Of a DNA stretch of 64,000 bases, positions 19,962 to 29,442 are shown in pieces. Source of the DNA: CAWGXG01 sp963826505. Lineage in GTDB: Bacteria > Chloroflexota > Anaerolineae > Aggregatilineales > Aggregatilineaceae. Position numbers and translations under genes: made by a program. The stretch lies in NCBI GenBank assembly GCA_963826505.1, contig CAWGXG010000003.1, positions 1 through 64,000 on the forward strand, in the 5' to 3' direction. The notes below the pieces were generated by a model that saw only the letters and a list, made by a program, of their open reading frames with translations, was not told the origin of the DNA and searched no databases. The stretch's first letter is position 1, and each line of letters starts with the position of its first letter.

Positions 19962-21146
19962 CTAGCCTGCCAGTTTACGTATCGCGGTGATGACGTCATG
20001 CACATCAGCTTCGGTCATCTGCGGAAAAATCGGGAGCGTGATTAAACGCTCGTATGCCGCTTCAGCGACAGGACACAATCCCCGGACTCGGTACCAAAGC
20101 GATCGCGATAGAACGGATGCAAATGTACGGGAATATAATGGACATTGACACCGATATTTTCTGCTCGCAGCGTTTTAAATATATCCGCTCGTGACATTCC
20201 AGCGCTTCGGTGTCAAACTGCACCATGTAGAGGTGATAGGCGTGTGCGGCATCAGACCGCACTGCCAGCGGTGTCACATAGTCAATTTCGGCAAAATGCG
20301 ACATCGTACATCGCTGCGAATATGCTGGCGCTTCGCGCATCGAATCCGGCAGTTTGCGCAACTGGCTAATCCCCAGCGCGCACTGGAAATCGGTGATCCG
20401 ATAGTTATAGCCGAGGTCTACCATCTCGTAGAAAAATCCACCGGTTTCGGCACGCTGGCGATGGTCAGTCGTGATCCCATGATTACGAAAGACACGCATA
20501 CGTGCGCAAATTCCGCGTCATCGGTGGTGATCATGCCCCCTTCCCCGGTGGTAATGTGTTTGACCGGGTGAAAGCTGAACGTGTTCAGATCAGCCAGGGT
20601 GCCGACTTTCCGCCCTTTGTAGCTGCCACCAACAGCATGACACGCATCATCAACCAATGCAAGATCTGTGCCATTCGCAATAGCTCGCAACGCATCATAA
20701 TCGCAGGGCTTGACCGGCATAGTCAACTGCAACGATCGCCCTGGTTCGGGGCGTAATCTTCGCTTCGACCTGAGCGGGATCAAGCAGGAGCGTATCGGGA
20801 TCTACATCGCAAATACGGGTGTGCCGCCCTGGTACAACCACGCAATTCGCGCTGGCTGCAAACGTCATCGGCGTAACAATAACTTCATCACCAGGTCCAA
20901 TCTCAAGTGCGTACATCGCAGCATGAAGCGCAGCCGTACCATTGCTGACGGCGACTGCGTGTTTTGCGCCCACGAAATCGGCGAAAGCTTGCTCGAATTC
21001 ATCTACTTTCGGCCCAGTAGTCAGCCAGTCTGAGTGAAGCACCTCAACCACTGCTGCGATATCATCATCATCAATCCTCTGGCGGCCATAGGGCAGGAGC
21101 GTCTCACGCACGGGTTGCCGCCGCGAATAGCCAACGTCTCAGTCAT
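19962..21146 (-). pseudogene. pseC: PseC-type aminotransferase, frameshifted
   Basis: PLP-dependent transaminase that makes the 4-amino sugar (UDP-4-amino-4,6-dideoxy-N-acetyl-altrosamine). The DegT/DnrJ/EryC1 motifs are in order: LPYGRQRIDDDDI, VGAKHAVAVSNGTAALH, GDEVIVTPMTFAASANC, ALVDDACHAVGG and the PLP-lysine block FSFHPVKHITTGEGG, then GYNYRITDFQCALG. Frame changes lie near 21112 (just after the start), 20700, 20485 and 20110. The last ~35 residues (ERLITLPIFPQMTEADV) end at a TAG at 19962-19964. ATG 21146 is preceded by GCGAGGTGATCA, three bases after the pseB stop. Confidence 0.85.
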
Positions 21147-21149
21147 TGA

Positions 21150-22130
21150 TCACCTCGCAAAGAGGAAATCATATCCAGCATATTCATGTACCGTTAGCCA
21201 CACTCGTTTTTATCACTCGTATATTCAAATCCCTCAGGAACAGCCTTTTCTCTTCTTTCCAATAATCATTATTCCACCAGGGATGGGCAGGAAGGATCAT
21301 ATAACGATCGTCTAGTTCGAGGGTTTGGCGCGCCTCATCCACAGATATCATGCTTCATGCAGCTTTTCACCCGGCGCGAATGCCATGTTTTCTATGGTTG
21401 CGTCTCAGGGGCCAGGAGATGTGCCAAATCCATGATATTCATGCTTGGCAGTTTAGGGATGAAAACCTCTCCACCATGCATGATTTCGATACAGGACGTA
21501 ACAAAACGCACACCTTGATCGAGCGTGATCCAGAACCGTGTCATACGTTCGTCCGTTATCGTTAGCTTGCCAGTTTTCTTGCTGTTTAAAAAGCGGGACC
21601 ACACTGCCTCGACTACCCACAACATTGCCATAACGAACTACACCAAATCGAGTACCAGAGGCCCCTGAATAGGCATTCCCCTGAACGAACAATTTCTCGG
21701 CTACCAGTTTGGTTGCGCCATAAAGGTTCACAGGAGATGTTGCTTTGTCTGTACTCATCGCCAGCACATGCGTAACGCTTGTATCAATGGCAGCATCGAT
21801 AATATTGCGTGCGCCAATAATGTTGGTCGCTACGGCTTCAAAGGGATTGTATTCACAGGCAGGCACCTGTTTCAAGGCTGCTGCGTGGACGACGATGTCA
21901 ACTCCTTGAAAGGCCCTGTACAGACGGTCTTTGTCGCGCACATCTCCGATGAAGTAGCGAATAGAAGGGTGGTTGAAACCGCTCACTCGCATTTCATGCT
22001 GCTTCAATTCATCTCGACTGAAGACAATGATCTTTTTGGAATGGTAGTCTTCAAGCATAGCCTGGAGGAACTTCTTGCCGAATGAACCTGTGCCGCCGGT
22101 TACGAGAACTACTTTATCTGACCAATTCAT
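21150..22130 (-). pseudogene. pseB: PseB-type UDP-GlcNAc 4,6-dehydratase/5-epimerase, frameshifted
   Basis: First enzyme of the pseudaminic acid route. An extended SDR with the NAD loop VTGGTGSFGKKF near residue 12, HAAALKQVPACEYNPFEAV, the STDKAT-SPVNLYGATKLV block carrying YxxxK, and RYGNVVGSRGSVVPLF. The C-terminus needs several frame changes (near 21530-21560, 21390, 21350 and 21190) to read MTRFWITLDQGVRFV, HGGEVFIPKLPSMNIMDLA, RAGEKLHE and the terminal HEYAGYDFLFAR. The start at 22130 has AAAGGA upstream; an earlier ATG at 22160 lacks one. It is the first gene of the pse operon; the 237-bp gap to 22367 should hold the promoter, but I see no clear hexamers. Confidence 0.85.
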
Positions 22131-22367
22131 TGCTTGCAATCCTTTACCCATGCAGTGCATGGTTCGCAGTCACCCTTATCAATACCCTAAACGCAAAACA
22201 GAACGACCTTAATCGTGCTTATGCTAGCGGTACGTTAGGGGACCTTGATTGTTAGCTGAAGATCTTTGCAGCATCTTTGCTGCAACAAAAGTTGCCAAGT
22301 TTATGCAGAAAAAACGAACCCGGTACGCTTATTGAACTCGTGTTTCTCTGCTTTGGGGATGGTGTTA

Positions 22368-24868
22368 TCATTTCATTCGTGCGGAAAGATCTTGTTCATA
22401 GGGATCGGCCTGCTGGATTAATTCATAAAGTTTAGATGCTTCGTCGAGATTGTCACGCTCAATTTCACGTCCTGCCAATTTGAGCCATGGTTCGTACTCA
22501 ATGGCACTCATTTGTGGCGTACGTGCTTGCGGAAGGATAGTTAGCCAGCCTTGCATTCGATAAATGCCATCGAAATTGGACTCCTATCTCTCGGCATGAC
22601 TACGGCTTGCGATAAATACAAGTCGATCTGTTTTTCGCTAAGTTGATCGAGTGTATTCATTCGCGCAAGAACATACCAACCCCATTCTGAATGTATGTCC
22701 CCAATGAAGATGACTTTTCGGGCCAGTATTTCAATGCGTCCAGCCTGTGCCGGGGTGATCTGCTCGGTGTGGTAGAGTGTTTCCGCCTCTAGCAAGAGGT
22801 CATTGTCTTGTACATAGTAGCAGTAGAGGCAAGGCTTGCGCGCACCGTTTGGCCACAGAATGTCCAGTTGTTCTTGGATGTCAGGCGAGAGGTTATCAGA
22901 AAGTTCGACATCGGAACGTTGGGTCGTGGGGGTGAGAATGCCGCCGTATACAAGCAAATCAACATAACTTGTGGTGTTTGTAGAGTAGTGTACTGCGTCG
23001 TCCAGAAAGGTAGCTTGTTCTGGGTGGGTCGGATCGCGCCAATAGTCTGAGGATGCTAGCCAGGGATGATCTTCTAGCAAATCGAGATAGATAGTACGGG
23101 CCGTACTCCAATCTCCTGCCAGTTGATAATATTGTCCCAGTTTGAATTGATATCCTGCTGGGATAGGATACATTCGGTAGGCTTCCTGTTCTGCATCAAT
23201 GGCGCGTTTATATTCACCTGCCTGCGCATACAATGCCGCCAGATTGTGCCAACCAACATCCCAGCGCGGGGTGAGTTCCAGACTGGTTTCGTAAGCCTGA
23301 ATTGCCCGATCAAGATAGATGTTAGGTGATTCTGCGGCTAACTGTCCCAAGATAGTGGCTTCTTCCAGGACATAAAGATCAAGCCATGGGTCAGCATCGT
23401 GTGCTTCCTGGACTAAGTCGAGTGCCTCAGTGTAGCGTTCTTGATCCACGAGTGCTAATACACGCTGTTGTTTCAACGCGCCACGAAGGATGGGCAAATA
23501 GAGTATTTGTCCTCCTACTAACAGGGTGCAGGTTAACCCTAATAGGACTTTTGACCGTGAATAAGCGGAAGAATGGCTACGGAATGTTGGTTCCGGCACT
23601 GTTAGCGGATCATAGGATGTGGCGTAGGCAAGGAATATCACCATAGGGATTACAAACTGTGTTTGCAGGAACGCGTCCACCATGTTGTGCACACTGAACA
23701 CCAGTACTGCTACTAGGACGCCTTCCAACCGCCGCTGGGTAGCTTGCGTGCTGTGCGTCCATGAGGCTCTCCAGACGCGCGTCGCTCGTATCATAACCCA
23801 CAGCGACAAGGTGAGTAGAAGCGCGCCGCCTTCCGCCAGGATATTGAAGAACATATTATGGGCGTGATTTAGCGCGAGATATCCTTGAGAGTGTTCCCAG
23901 TTGCCGTAGAATAGTCTGAACCCTTTGAACTCAAATCGGCCAAACTCCGCCAACGGATAATCCTTAAAAATCCGAATAGCGCTGTACCAGAGGTCTATTC
24001 GTGTGACATCATTCCCATTCGAGTCATTCGGTTTGATAATGATCTGGTATAGGAAGATGACCGCGACCACACCGCCTAACGCTGCTAGAGTCAATATGAT
24101 GCGCGAAGCGATAAGCGGTTGTAGTCGACGAGGAAACCGTGCGCGGACGTCTGAACGCAATATCCACATCAAGGCTGTGCAGCCTATCAACGCGGCGAAT
24201 GCAAGATAAGCTCCGCGCGATTGGGCGAACACGACGACACCCAAGAGACCTGCCGCCAGTGCACGGAGACCCCATTTCAGATCAGTTTCGGTGATGGTGT
24301 TGCTCCACGCCACCGTGATCGAAATCAGGAGCACGGCATAAGCTCCGGTAGGGTTGTTGTGATTCAGTGGCAGGCTCAGCTCGTGGATCACGGGCGGGAT
24401 TGTATAACCTCCGATCTCAGGCCACCCCTGACCGGAACTCACTAGTGGGACGCCAAAATACCACATGATCATTTCAGCCGTACCCAAGATGACGATTACG
24501 CCACCGGTGAGGAACAATCCTTCGAACAACCAGCGCTGGTGTCCACTGCGGATCACATCGATGGCAATGAAGAACAGTATGATATGGATGAACGTGGACC
24601 AAACAAACTCAAAACTGACACGCGGGTCTTGGCCGAGTGCTGCTGCTATTACCCAGCCGCCAAGGAGGCCCCACAGTGGCCAATCCATACGGGTAACTGG
24701 AAAGGGACGTTTGCGCAGCCGGAGGCTGGCTAACCATGTCACGACGAGGAGCGTGCTACCAAGCTGGTGAAAGATTTTGACAAGGGGTTGTGTTTCGACC
24801 ACACCGCCAAAAAATGATGCATAGATGATGAAAAACACGACGGCTACATGAGCTATTTTTGACCACAT
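22368..24868 (-). CDS. O-antigen ligase (WaaL/Wzy-like) with C-terminal TPR domain; C-terminus frameshifted
   Basis: About 830 residues if the last ~50 are joined. The first ~450 form 11-12 membrane helices with the periplasmic PLNHNNPTGAYAVLL and AQSRGAYLAF motifs and HNMFFNILAEGG, typical of O-antigen ligase/polymerase (Wzy_C) proteins. TPR-like helices follow (ALDLVQEAHDADPW, GWHNLAALYAQAGEYKRAID, GQYYQLAGDWSTART). It would ligate or polymerise surface glycan in the periplasm. One frame ends at 22541; a shift there leads into WLKLAGREIERDNLDEASKLY, another TPR, ending at 22368. I chose ATG 24868 with AGGTGGAG upstream instead of an earlier GTG. It lies upstream of and on the same strand as the pse operon. 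Confidence 0.8.
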
Positions 24869-25028
24869 ATACAATAACTCCACCTGACAATGATACCGAG
24901 CTATTGTGTCACCAAAGTGTTTTCAGGGCAATCTCTCGGTTGATGATCGTGCGATCGTTAACTGTATTCGAAGAATGAGGCAAATCCAGTATCCATTTGT
25001 TGATCAGAAAACTCGACATACGCGTCGG

Positions 25029-25084
25029 ACTCTACATACTCTGCACGGATCCGGCTGTCCGCATGTAAAGTATGTAGAGTTTTT
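25029..25084 (+). terminator. 12-bp inverted repeat followed by a T-run
   Basis: ACTCTACATACT (25029-25040) is perfectly repeated in inverted form at 25069-25080. The 28-base loop contains a weaker CGGA/TCCG stem, and TTTTT follows on the plus strand. The shape fits an intrinsic terminator or an element-end hairpin. No plus-strand gene clearly ends before it; it sits between the O-antigen ligase start and an ISAs1 remnant, so it may belong to the lost part of that IS. Confidence 0.45.
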
Positions 25085-25152
25085 CAGACGTCAGTGTGTG
25101 AATCGGGCTGTGAGATCGCCTCGACGCCGTAACACTGCATCGTGTCGAGCAC

Positions 25153-25740
25153 GTGCGCATGTGGGATACCGTAGACTACCATCCCGTCGATCTGGCACTG
25201 CGGCCGCCATGGTCAAGCAGGTGCAGCCGTGACATCATGTGCGCAATCCACTGGGCGAGACCAAGGCTGTCAACTGGCTGCTCTATCAGCCTGGCGACCT
25301 GCTCGCGGACCTCAGCCGCTTTGAGCCAGACCAGCTTCTCCCGGCCGCGCGTCATGAGTTCCGGCGTCTGGAGTACGGCTTCCTCGTGGTTGCAGCTCGC
25401 CAGTCTGGTGAAAATCGTTTCCGAACGCCGCGTAAACGGGCAGTCCACCGTCAAAACCCGCTATTTTATCGCGAGCTTTTCGAGTTCTGCGCAGCATTTC
25501 CTACAACTCTGCCGTGACCACTGGCACATTGAAAACCAATTGCACTAGGTTCTCGATGTGGCCTTTCGTCAGGACCAAAATCGCGTTCACAAAGACCATG
25601 CCCCGGAAAATCTGGCGGTCATTCACCACGTCACGCTCAATTTGCTCAAGCAAGAAAAAACAGTTCGCCTTGGTGTCAAAGCTAAGCGTCTCAAGGCTGA
25701 TTGGGACAATGCTTATCTACTCAAAGCCCTAGCCGGTTAG
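25153..25740 (+). pseudogene. ISAs1-family transposase, C-terminal remnant
   Basis: The readable part is the end of an ISAs1-type DDE transposase: SLVKIVSERRVNGQSTVKTRYFIASF, then FLQLCRDHWHIENQLH-stop-VLDVAFRQDQNRVHKDHAPENLAVIHHV and LNLLKQEKTV. The conserved HWxIENxLHWVLDVxFxED block carries the catalytic Glu. The stop (TAG at 25546) replaces the conserved Trp (TGG), a single-base nonsense change with the same frame on both sides. The N-terminal half and both ends of the IS are missing or unrecognisable. It is a dead element left beside the HTH repeat at 25.8 kb. Confidence 0.65.
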
Positions 25741-25799
25741 TTTTCATGTAATCGCCTTAGTCAAATCACCGTCTTAAGATCGCGTTATAAGCCCAATTC

Positions 25800-26035
25800 A
25801 GTCACCGAGCAAGTTTCGTACTATCTGCCCCACCCGCGTCCAATGCAATCCGACCTCTTCCGCAATCTGGCGGTAGCTCAGCCCCTCGGGCGCGTAGAGT
25901 CAGGATCGTTTCGCGCAATTTCGCTTTGTCGGGATGGCGCAGATCAGCTTCGGTTGAGGGAGGTAGGGGAATTGTGAAGGGGTGTACATGCCTGATGTAT
26001 AGGTCGCTATCCCTCAAGTCCGCCTTCTGTGTACC
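25800..26035 (-). pseudogene. HTH repeat, copy (c): recombinase-like C-terminal fragment
   Basis: The minus strand reads DLRDSDLYIRHVHPFTIPLPP, then ADLRHPDKAKLRETILTLRARG, and after one extra base the HTH that in copy (d) is LSYRQIAEEVGLHWTRVGQIL. Identity with copy (d) extends from the GACTTGAGGGATAGCG-type right edge (near 26020) to the left edge near 25815, so the element is about 210 bp. Neither edge shows an obvious terminal repeat. The segment to the right (26036-26248) is non-coding and should contain the XPB operon promoter. Confidence 0.5.
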
Positions 26036-26248
26036 AGGTACAAGAGTCATTCATCATGAATGGCACTTTTCTTAATAACCGCAAATTTCGCTCATACGAC
26101 AATCACTTGTGCGGCATGGACCAGAATTGGCTGAGAATCCGGTCCTCCACCCACGACCTTACCCCGTTTGGAAATTGCCGACCAAAATCGCTACAATCAT
26201 CGCCATGCAATATTCAACACACCCCGATTGTTATAGGAACGCCACGCG

Positions 26249-27700
26249 ATGAAGCCAGCAGACATGCTGCACGCCATGTGCCAGAAATTGCTCTCCGCCG
26301 CTGACGTTAAAGCCATCAGCAAGAGTCGTGGGTTTTCGCCGCAAGAAACCGGATCGCGCGCCTTGTTCGAAAACTTCTTTTTGTCCAACATCGGCGTGGA
26401 ATCGGCGCTGAACGCGCTGAACGAGAATGAGATCGCGCTGCTGCATTTGCTGCACTTTAATGACGACGCTGTGAGCATCACGTTTTTCGACCGCATTTAC
26501 GGCAACACGAATAAGTCACGCAATTATTATCAGATGACCTATAACCAACAATATCAACCGGTGTTCGGCCAGGTTAACGCGCGCTTGGTGCGCAGTGGCG
26601 TGTTGATATACGCGGAACTTGACAACATTGCAGCAGGACAGACCAAACTGGAACGGCGGCGTTTTCGCTTCCCTGCCGAGTTCGCGCCGTACCTGCCACG
26701 CCCGGTGTCATCGGTGATCACGGCGGTAGTGCAGGGCACAGTGCAGGACGGGTTCCGCGCGCAACTTGCGCAGCTCACGCAGCCCGTCAAACGTACTCGC
26801 CAGTCACATCAATCTCCGGGCATCACGTTGGTGGATGGCGAACTGCGCCTGGGTGATCACCCGTTTCAGGCTGCGCGCTTGTCCCAATGGCGGCAAGCAA
26901 CCTGGGAACGCGCCGTATGGCAAGCGCATCTGCGGGGCAGTATAGCACAGCCCCAGGGCACTATCTGGAACAGCATCAACTACGAGACAGACGATGGCGC
27001 GTCATACGATGTATCGCCTGTGCCTTTTATGCTCTACATGATGGCACAGCTTGGGCCGGACGAGTGGTTGCCGCCAGAAGCACTGACGACGCTGTTACAC
27101 GTCTTTTATGGCCAGAAGTCACATCTGCCCGCCGACCAGTTGTGCCAACTCGGCTGGGAACATGGGTGTCTGGCACGGACCATGTACCGCAAACAGGTCT
27201 GCTACCGTCCAGTGTCCGCCGCCCAAATGCTGCCGGAAACAACCGATCCCGCCGCGTATTTCCGTGTGAATGATAAACAACAGGTGGTCGTCGTCGATCT
27301 CGAAAGAATTCCCTATGAGAGCCTGGAGATCGTGAACCAGGTGGCTACGTTGAAGGTAAGACATGGGCAGATCGAAGCCGTGCCGGATATCGTACGGATC
27401 AGCGACACCGCCCCAACCGCCCGCGAACACGCGGTCACGCGCTGGTTGGTCGAGCACAGCGCCGCGTTTCGCGCCGCGCTGGACACGGTCACCGCACAAT
27501 GGGGCCGGTTGATCGTGCATCAAAACATACTGGCCGCGCGCATCACCGACCTGAGTCTGCGTGTGATGCTTGAGAAAACCTTTGGAGATCAGCTTATCAC
27601 GTTGTCCAATGAGTTCATTGCGTTTCCGTATGGGCTGCGCCGCGAGATCGAAAAAGCTGTCGCAAAGGCCGGGTATGTCGTCAAGGTGATGAGAGCATGA
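26249..27700 (+). CDS. XPB-operon protein 1, helicase-associated winged-helix-like protein
   Basis: A 483-residue soluble protein. The N-terminus (MLHAMCQKLLSAADVKAISKSRG ... ALNALNENEIALLHLLHF) looks like the helical/winged-helix region at the start of bacterial helicase-associated (XPB/Ssl2 N-terminal-like) proteins. The middle (SYDVSPVPFMLYMMAQLGPDEWLPPEALTTLL) fits a second winged helix. The C-terminus (EHAVTRWLVEHSAAFRAALD ... GLRREIEKAVAKAGYVVKV) is similar to the end of Helicase_C_3-type domains. I see no nuclease or ATPase motif. It is first in a three-gene operon and overlaps the next gene by ATGA. A role as a DNA-binding partner of the XPB helicase is inference. AGGAA lies upstream of ATG 26249. 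Confidence 0.6.
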   Translation: MKPADMLHAMCQKLLSAADVKAISKSRGFSPQETGSRALFENFFLSNIGVESALNALNENEIALLHLLHFNDDAVSITFFDRIYGNTNKSRNYYQMTYNQQYQPVFGQVNARLVRSGVLIYAELDNIAAGQTKLERRRFRFPAEFAPYLPRPVSSVITAVVQGTVQDGFRAQLAQLTQPVKRTRQSHQSPGITLVDGELRLGDHPFQAARLSQWRQATWERAVWQAHLRGSIAQPQGTIWNSINYETDDGASYDVSPVPFMLYMMAQLGPDEWLPPEALTTLLHVFYGQKSHLPADQLCQLGWEHGCLARTMYRKQVCYRPVSAAQMLPETTDPAAYFRVNDKQQVVVVDLERIPYESLEIVNQVATLKVRHGQIEAVPDIVRISDTAPTAREHAVTRWLVEHSAAFRAALDTVTAQWGRLIVHQNILAARITDLSLRVMLEKTFGDQLITLSNEFIAFPYGLRREIEKAVAKAGYVVKVMRA

Positions 27701-29442
27701 CCATCAGCCTTCAACCAGCGGATGCAACCGGTCTTCACATTGTTGCCAATGAACGCGACATCCGCCGCGATCTGCACACATATATTGCTTACGTGCGCGA
27801 CCGGCGCGTCAAGCGCCTCTATCGCACCAACGAACTGAGCAAGGCCGACTCGAACCGGTTGGCGAAATTAATGGACGCTCCGGAACTGGTGGACGCCATT
27901 AAAGAAACCAGTGGAGCACTCTGGATCGACTACGTAGACAGCATCGCGCATCGTCTTGGCCTGGTCGCCTATGACATCAAGGGCTCCTACCGGGGCTATT
28001 CCAGTTCTGAACCGACGTTCCCGGAAAACTACATTGAGTTCCAGGCGGCGGCGTATGATCGTTTTCTCAATCTGTCACAGGTGGAGCAGGAGCGCCGCCT
28101 GCTCAGTGGACTGGTAGACACCTACGACTACAGCCGCAATGAGTTTTTTTCAACCGGCATCCTGGGAGTGTTGGACGAGTTTCCACGATTTGGCAGCGGT
28201 TTGGGCGTTTTGCCCACGCTGAACTTCGCCAACGTCCGGCGGTTTTTGCTCGATGTGCTGCAAAACGTGGAACCGGGCCAATGGTTTAGCACCGCGTCGC
28301 TGGTAGCGCATCTTAGGGCGCACCATCCGTATTTCCTGATCCCGGAGAAACCGAAGTTCGAGCATGTGGGCCGACAGGGACAAACGCGCTACGGCAATTT
28401 TCGAGAACGCAAAAGTCTGTGGGATCAGGGTGAGGCCATACCCGACAACGCGCCTGACGGCTTTGAGCGGGTGGAAGGCCGTTATGTAGAGCGCTTTCTT
28501 GAGTACATTCCGTTGCTGTTGAATTACGTAGACGTGGCCTACGATCCAGCAGTCTTCGATCGGGTCATTTCTGGCAGTTACGCTTACAGCATGGAACAGT
28601 CCGACTCCCTACCCTTGAGGCCGCTGCGGAACGCGCTGCAAGCCTTCCGCGTTCACGCACGACTGGGACAGGCATTGCGTGGCGGCATTCCGGCTCCCAA
28701 GGTGACAGTCCAATCCAATTTTGAGATTTACGTCGAATCCGGGTTTTACCCTGCCGCGCTGATTAACCGACTCGCCCCCCTGACTGAACCCATCGCCCAA
28801 GGGACCACGACGATCCTGCGTTTGGACCGGCAGCGCGTTGCCGCGTACCACGCGGATCACGGTGATCAAAACGTACTCGCACTACTGCGCCAATTGAGCG
28901 AGCGCGACCTGCCTCAGAACGTTGTGACTGAATTGCAGGAATGGGCGAATGAAGCGGACGTCTTTACGTTGTACGAGGACTGCGGACTGGTCGAATCGAC
29001 CGGAGACATGCCACCTGTCGGAAAATCTAACGTCGTGGGCATCGCGCCGGGGCTGCTGCTGGTGCGCAATCCAGGCGATTTGGTGCGCCAGTGGCGAACG
29101 CAAGGCCACGTAGTAGTGCGCGTCGTGCATCCAGGTGACCACTTTGAGGCGCTGCCAGAGGGCGTGCAAACGGTATTCCCCACACAGACCGACACCGCCA
29201 CACTCGAACCAGCGCTGCCGCAGTCCGTCACGCTCAAACGACAGATGCTGATTACGCTGTTTTTCCCCGACATTGAGGTGCTGGAAGCATTCCGCAAGGC
29301 ACTATTAGAAGCGCGCTGCCCGGTTGAGATGAACGTAGAACGGAAAACGCTAACGCTGGCGCAGCGTTACCAACATGAGCTCAACTCCGCGATCCAGGCG
29401 CTGGGTGACACCTACGCACTGGACGTGGAGGAATTCGTATGA
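27697..29442 (+). CDS. XPB-operon protein 2, Helicase_C_3 (XPB/Ssl2 N-terminal-like) domain protein
   Basis: A 581-residue soluble protein. Residues ~340-430 (KVTVQSNFEIYVESGFYPAA, LAPLTEPIAQGTTTILRL, QRVAAYHADHGDQNVLALLRQ, LPQNVVTELQEWANEADVFTL) match the helicase conserved C-terminal / XPB-Ssl2 N-terminal-like domain (Helicase_C_3) seen in actinobacterial and Chloroflexota helicase-associated proteins. The first 330 residues contain a winged-helix-like DELAKLM/ALWIDYVD region and a second one around GQWFSTASLVAHLRAHHPYF. No catalytic motif is visible. It overlaps both neighbours by ATGA, so the three proteins are made together and probably form a complex. The function of such triads is not established. 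Confidence 0.65.
   Translation: MTISLQPADATGLHIVANERDIRRDLHTYIAYVRDRRVKRLYRTNELSKADSNRLAKLMDAPELVDAIKETSGALWIDYVDSIAHRLGLVAYDIKGSYRGYSSSEPTFPENYIEFQAAAYDRFLNLSQVEQERRLLSGLVDTYDYSRNEFFSTGILGVLDEFPRFGSGLGVLPTLNFANVRRFLLDVLQNVEPGQWFSTASLVAHLRAHHPYFLIPEKPKFEHVGRQGQTRYGNFRERKSLWDQGEAIPDNAPDGFERVEGRYVERFLEYIPLLLNYVDVAYDPAVFDRVISGSYAYSMEQSDSLPLRPLRNALQAFRVHARLGQALRGGIPAPKVTVQSNFEIYVESGFYPAALINRLAPLTEPIAQGTTTILRLDRQRVAAYHADHGDQNVLALLRQLSERDLPQNVVTELQEWANEADVFTLYEDCGLVESTGDMPPVGKSNVVGIAPGLLLVRNPGDLVRQWRTQGHVVVRVVHPGDHFEALPEGVQTVFPTQTDTATLEPALPQSVTLKRQMLITLFFPDIEVLEAFRKALLEARCPVEMNVERKTLTLAQRYQHELNSAIQALGDTYALDVEEFV

Noticed and set aside
25029..25084. The 12-bp inverted repeat as an IS terminal repeat pair
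   Set aside because: The arms are only 28 bp apart, enclose no gene and are followed by a T-run, so a transcription hairpin is the simpler reading.
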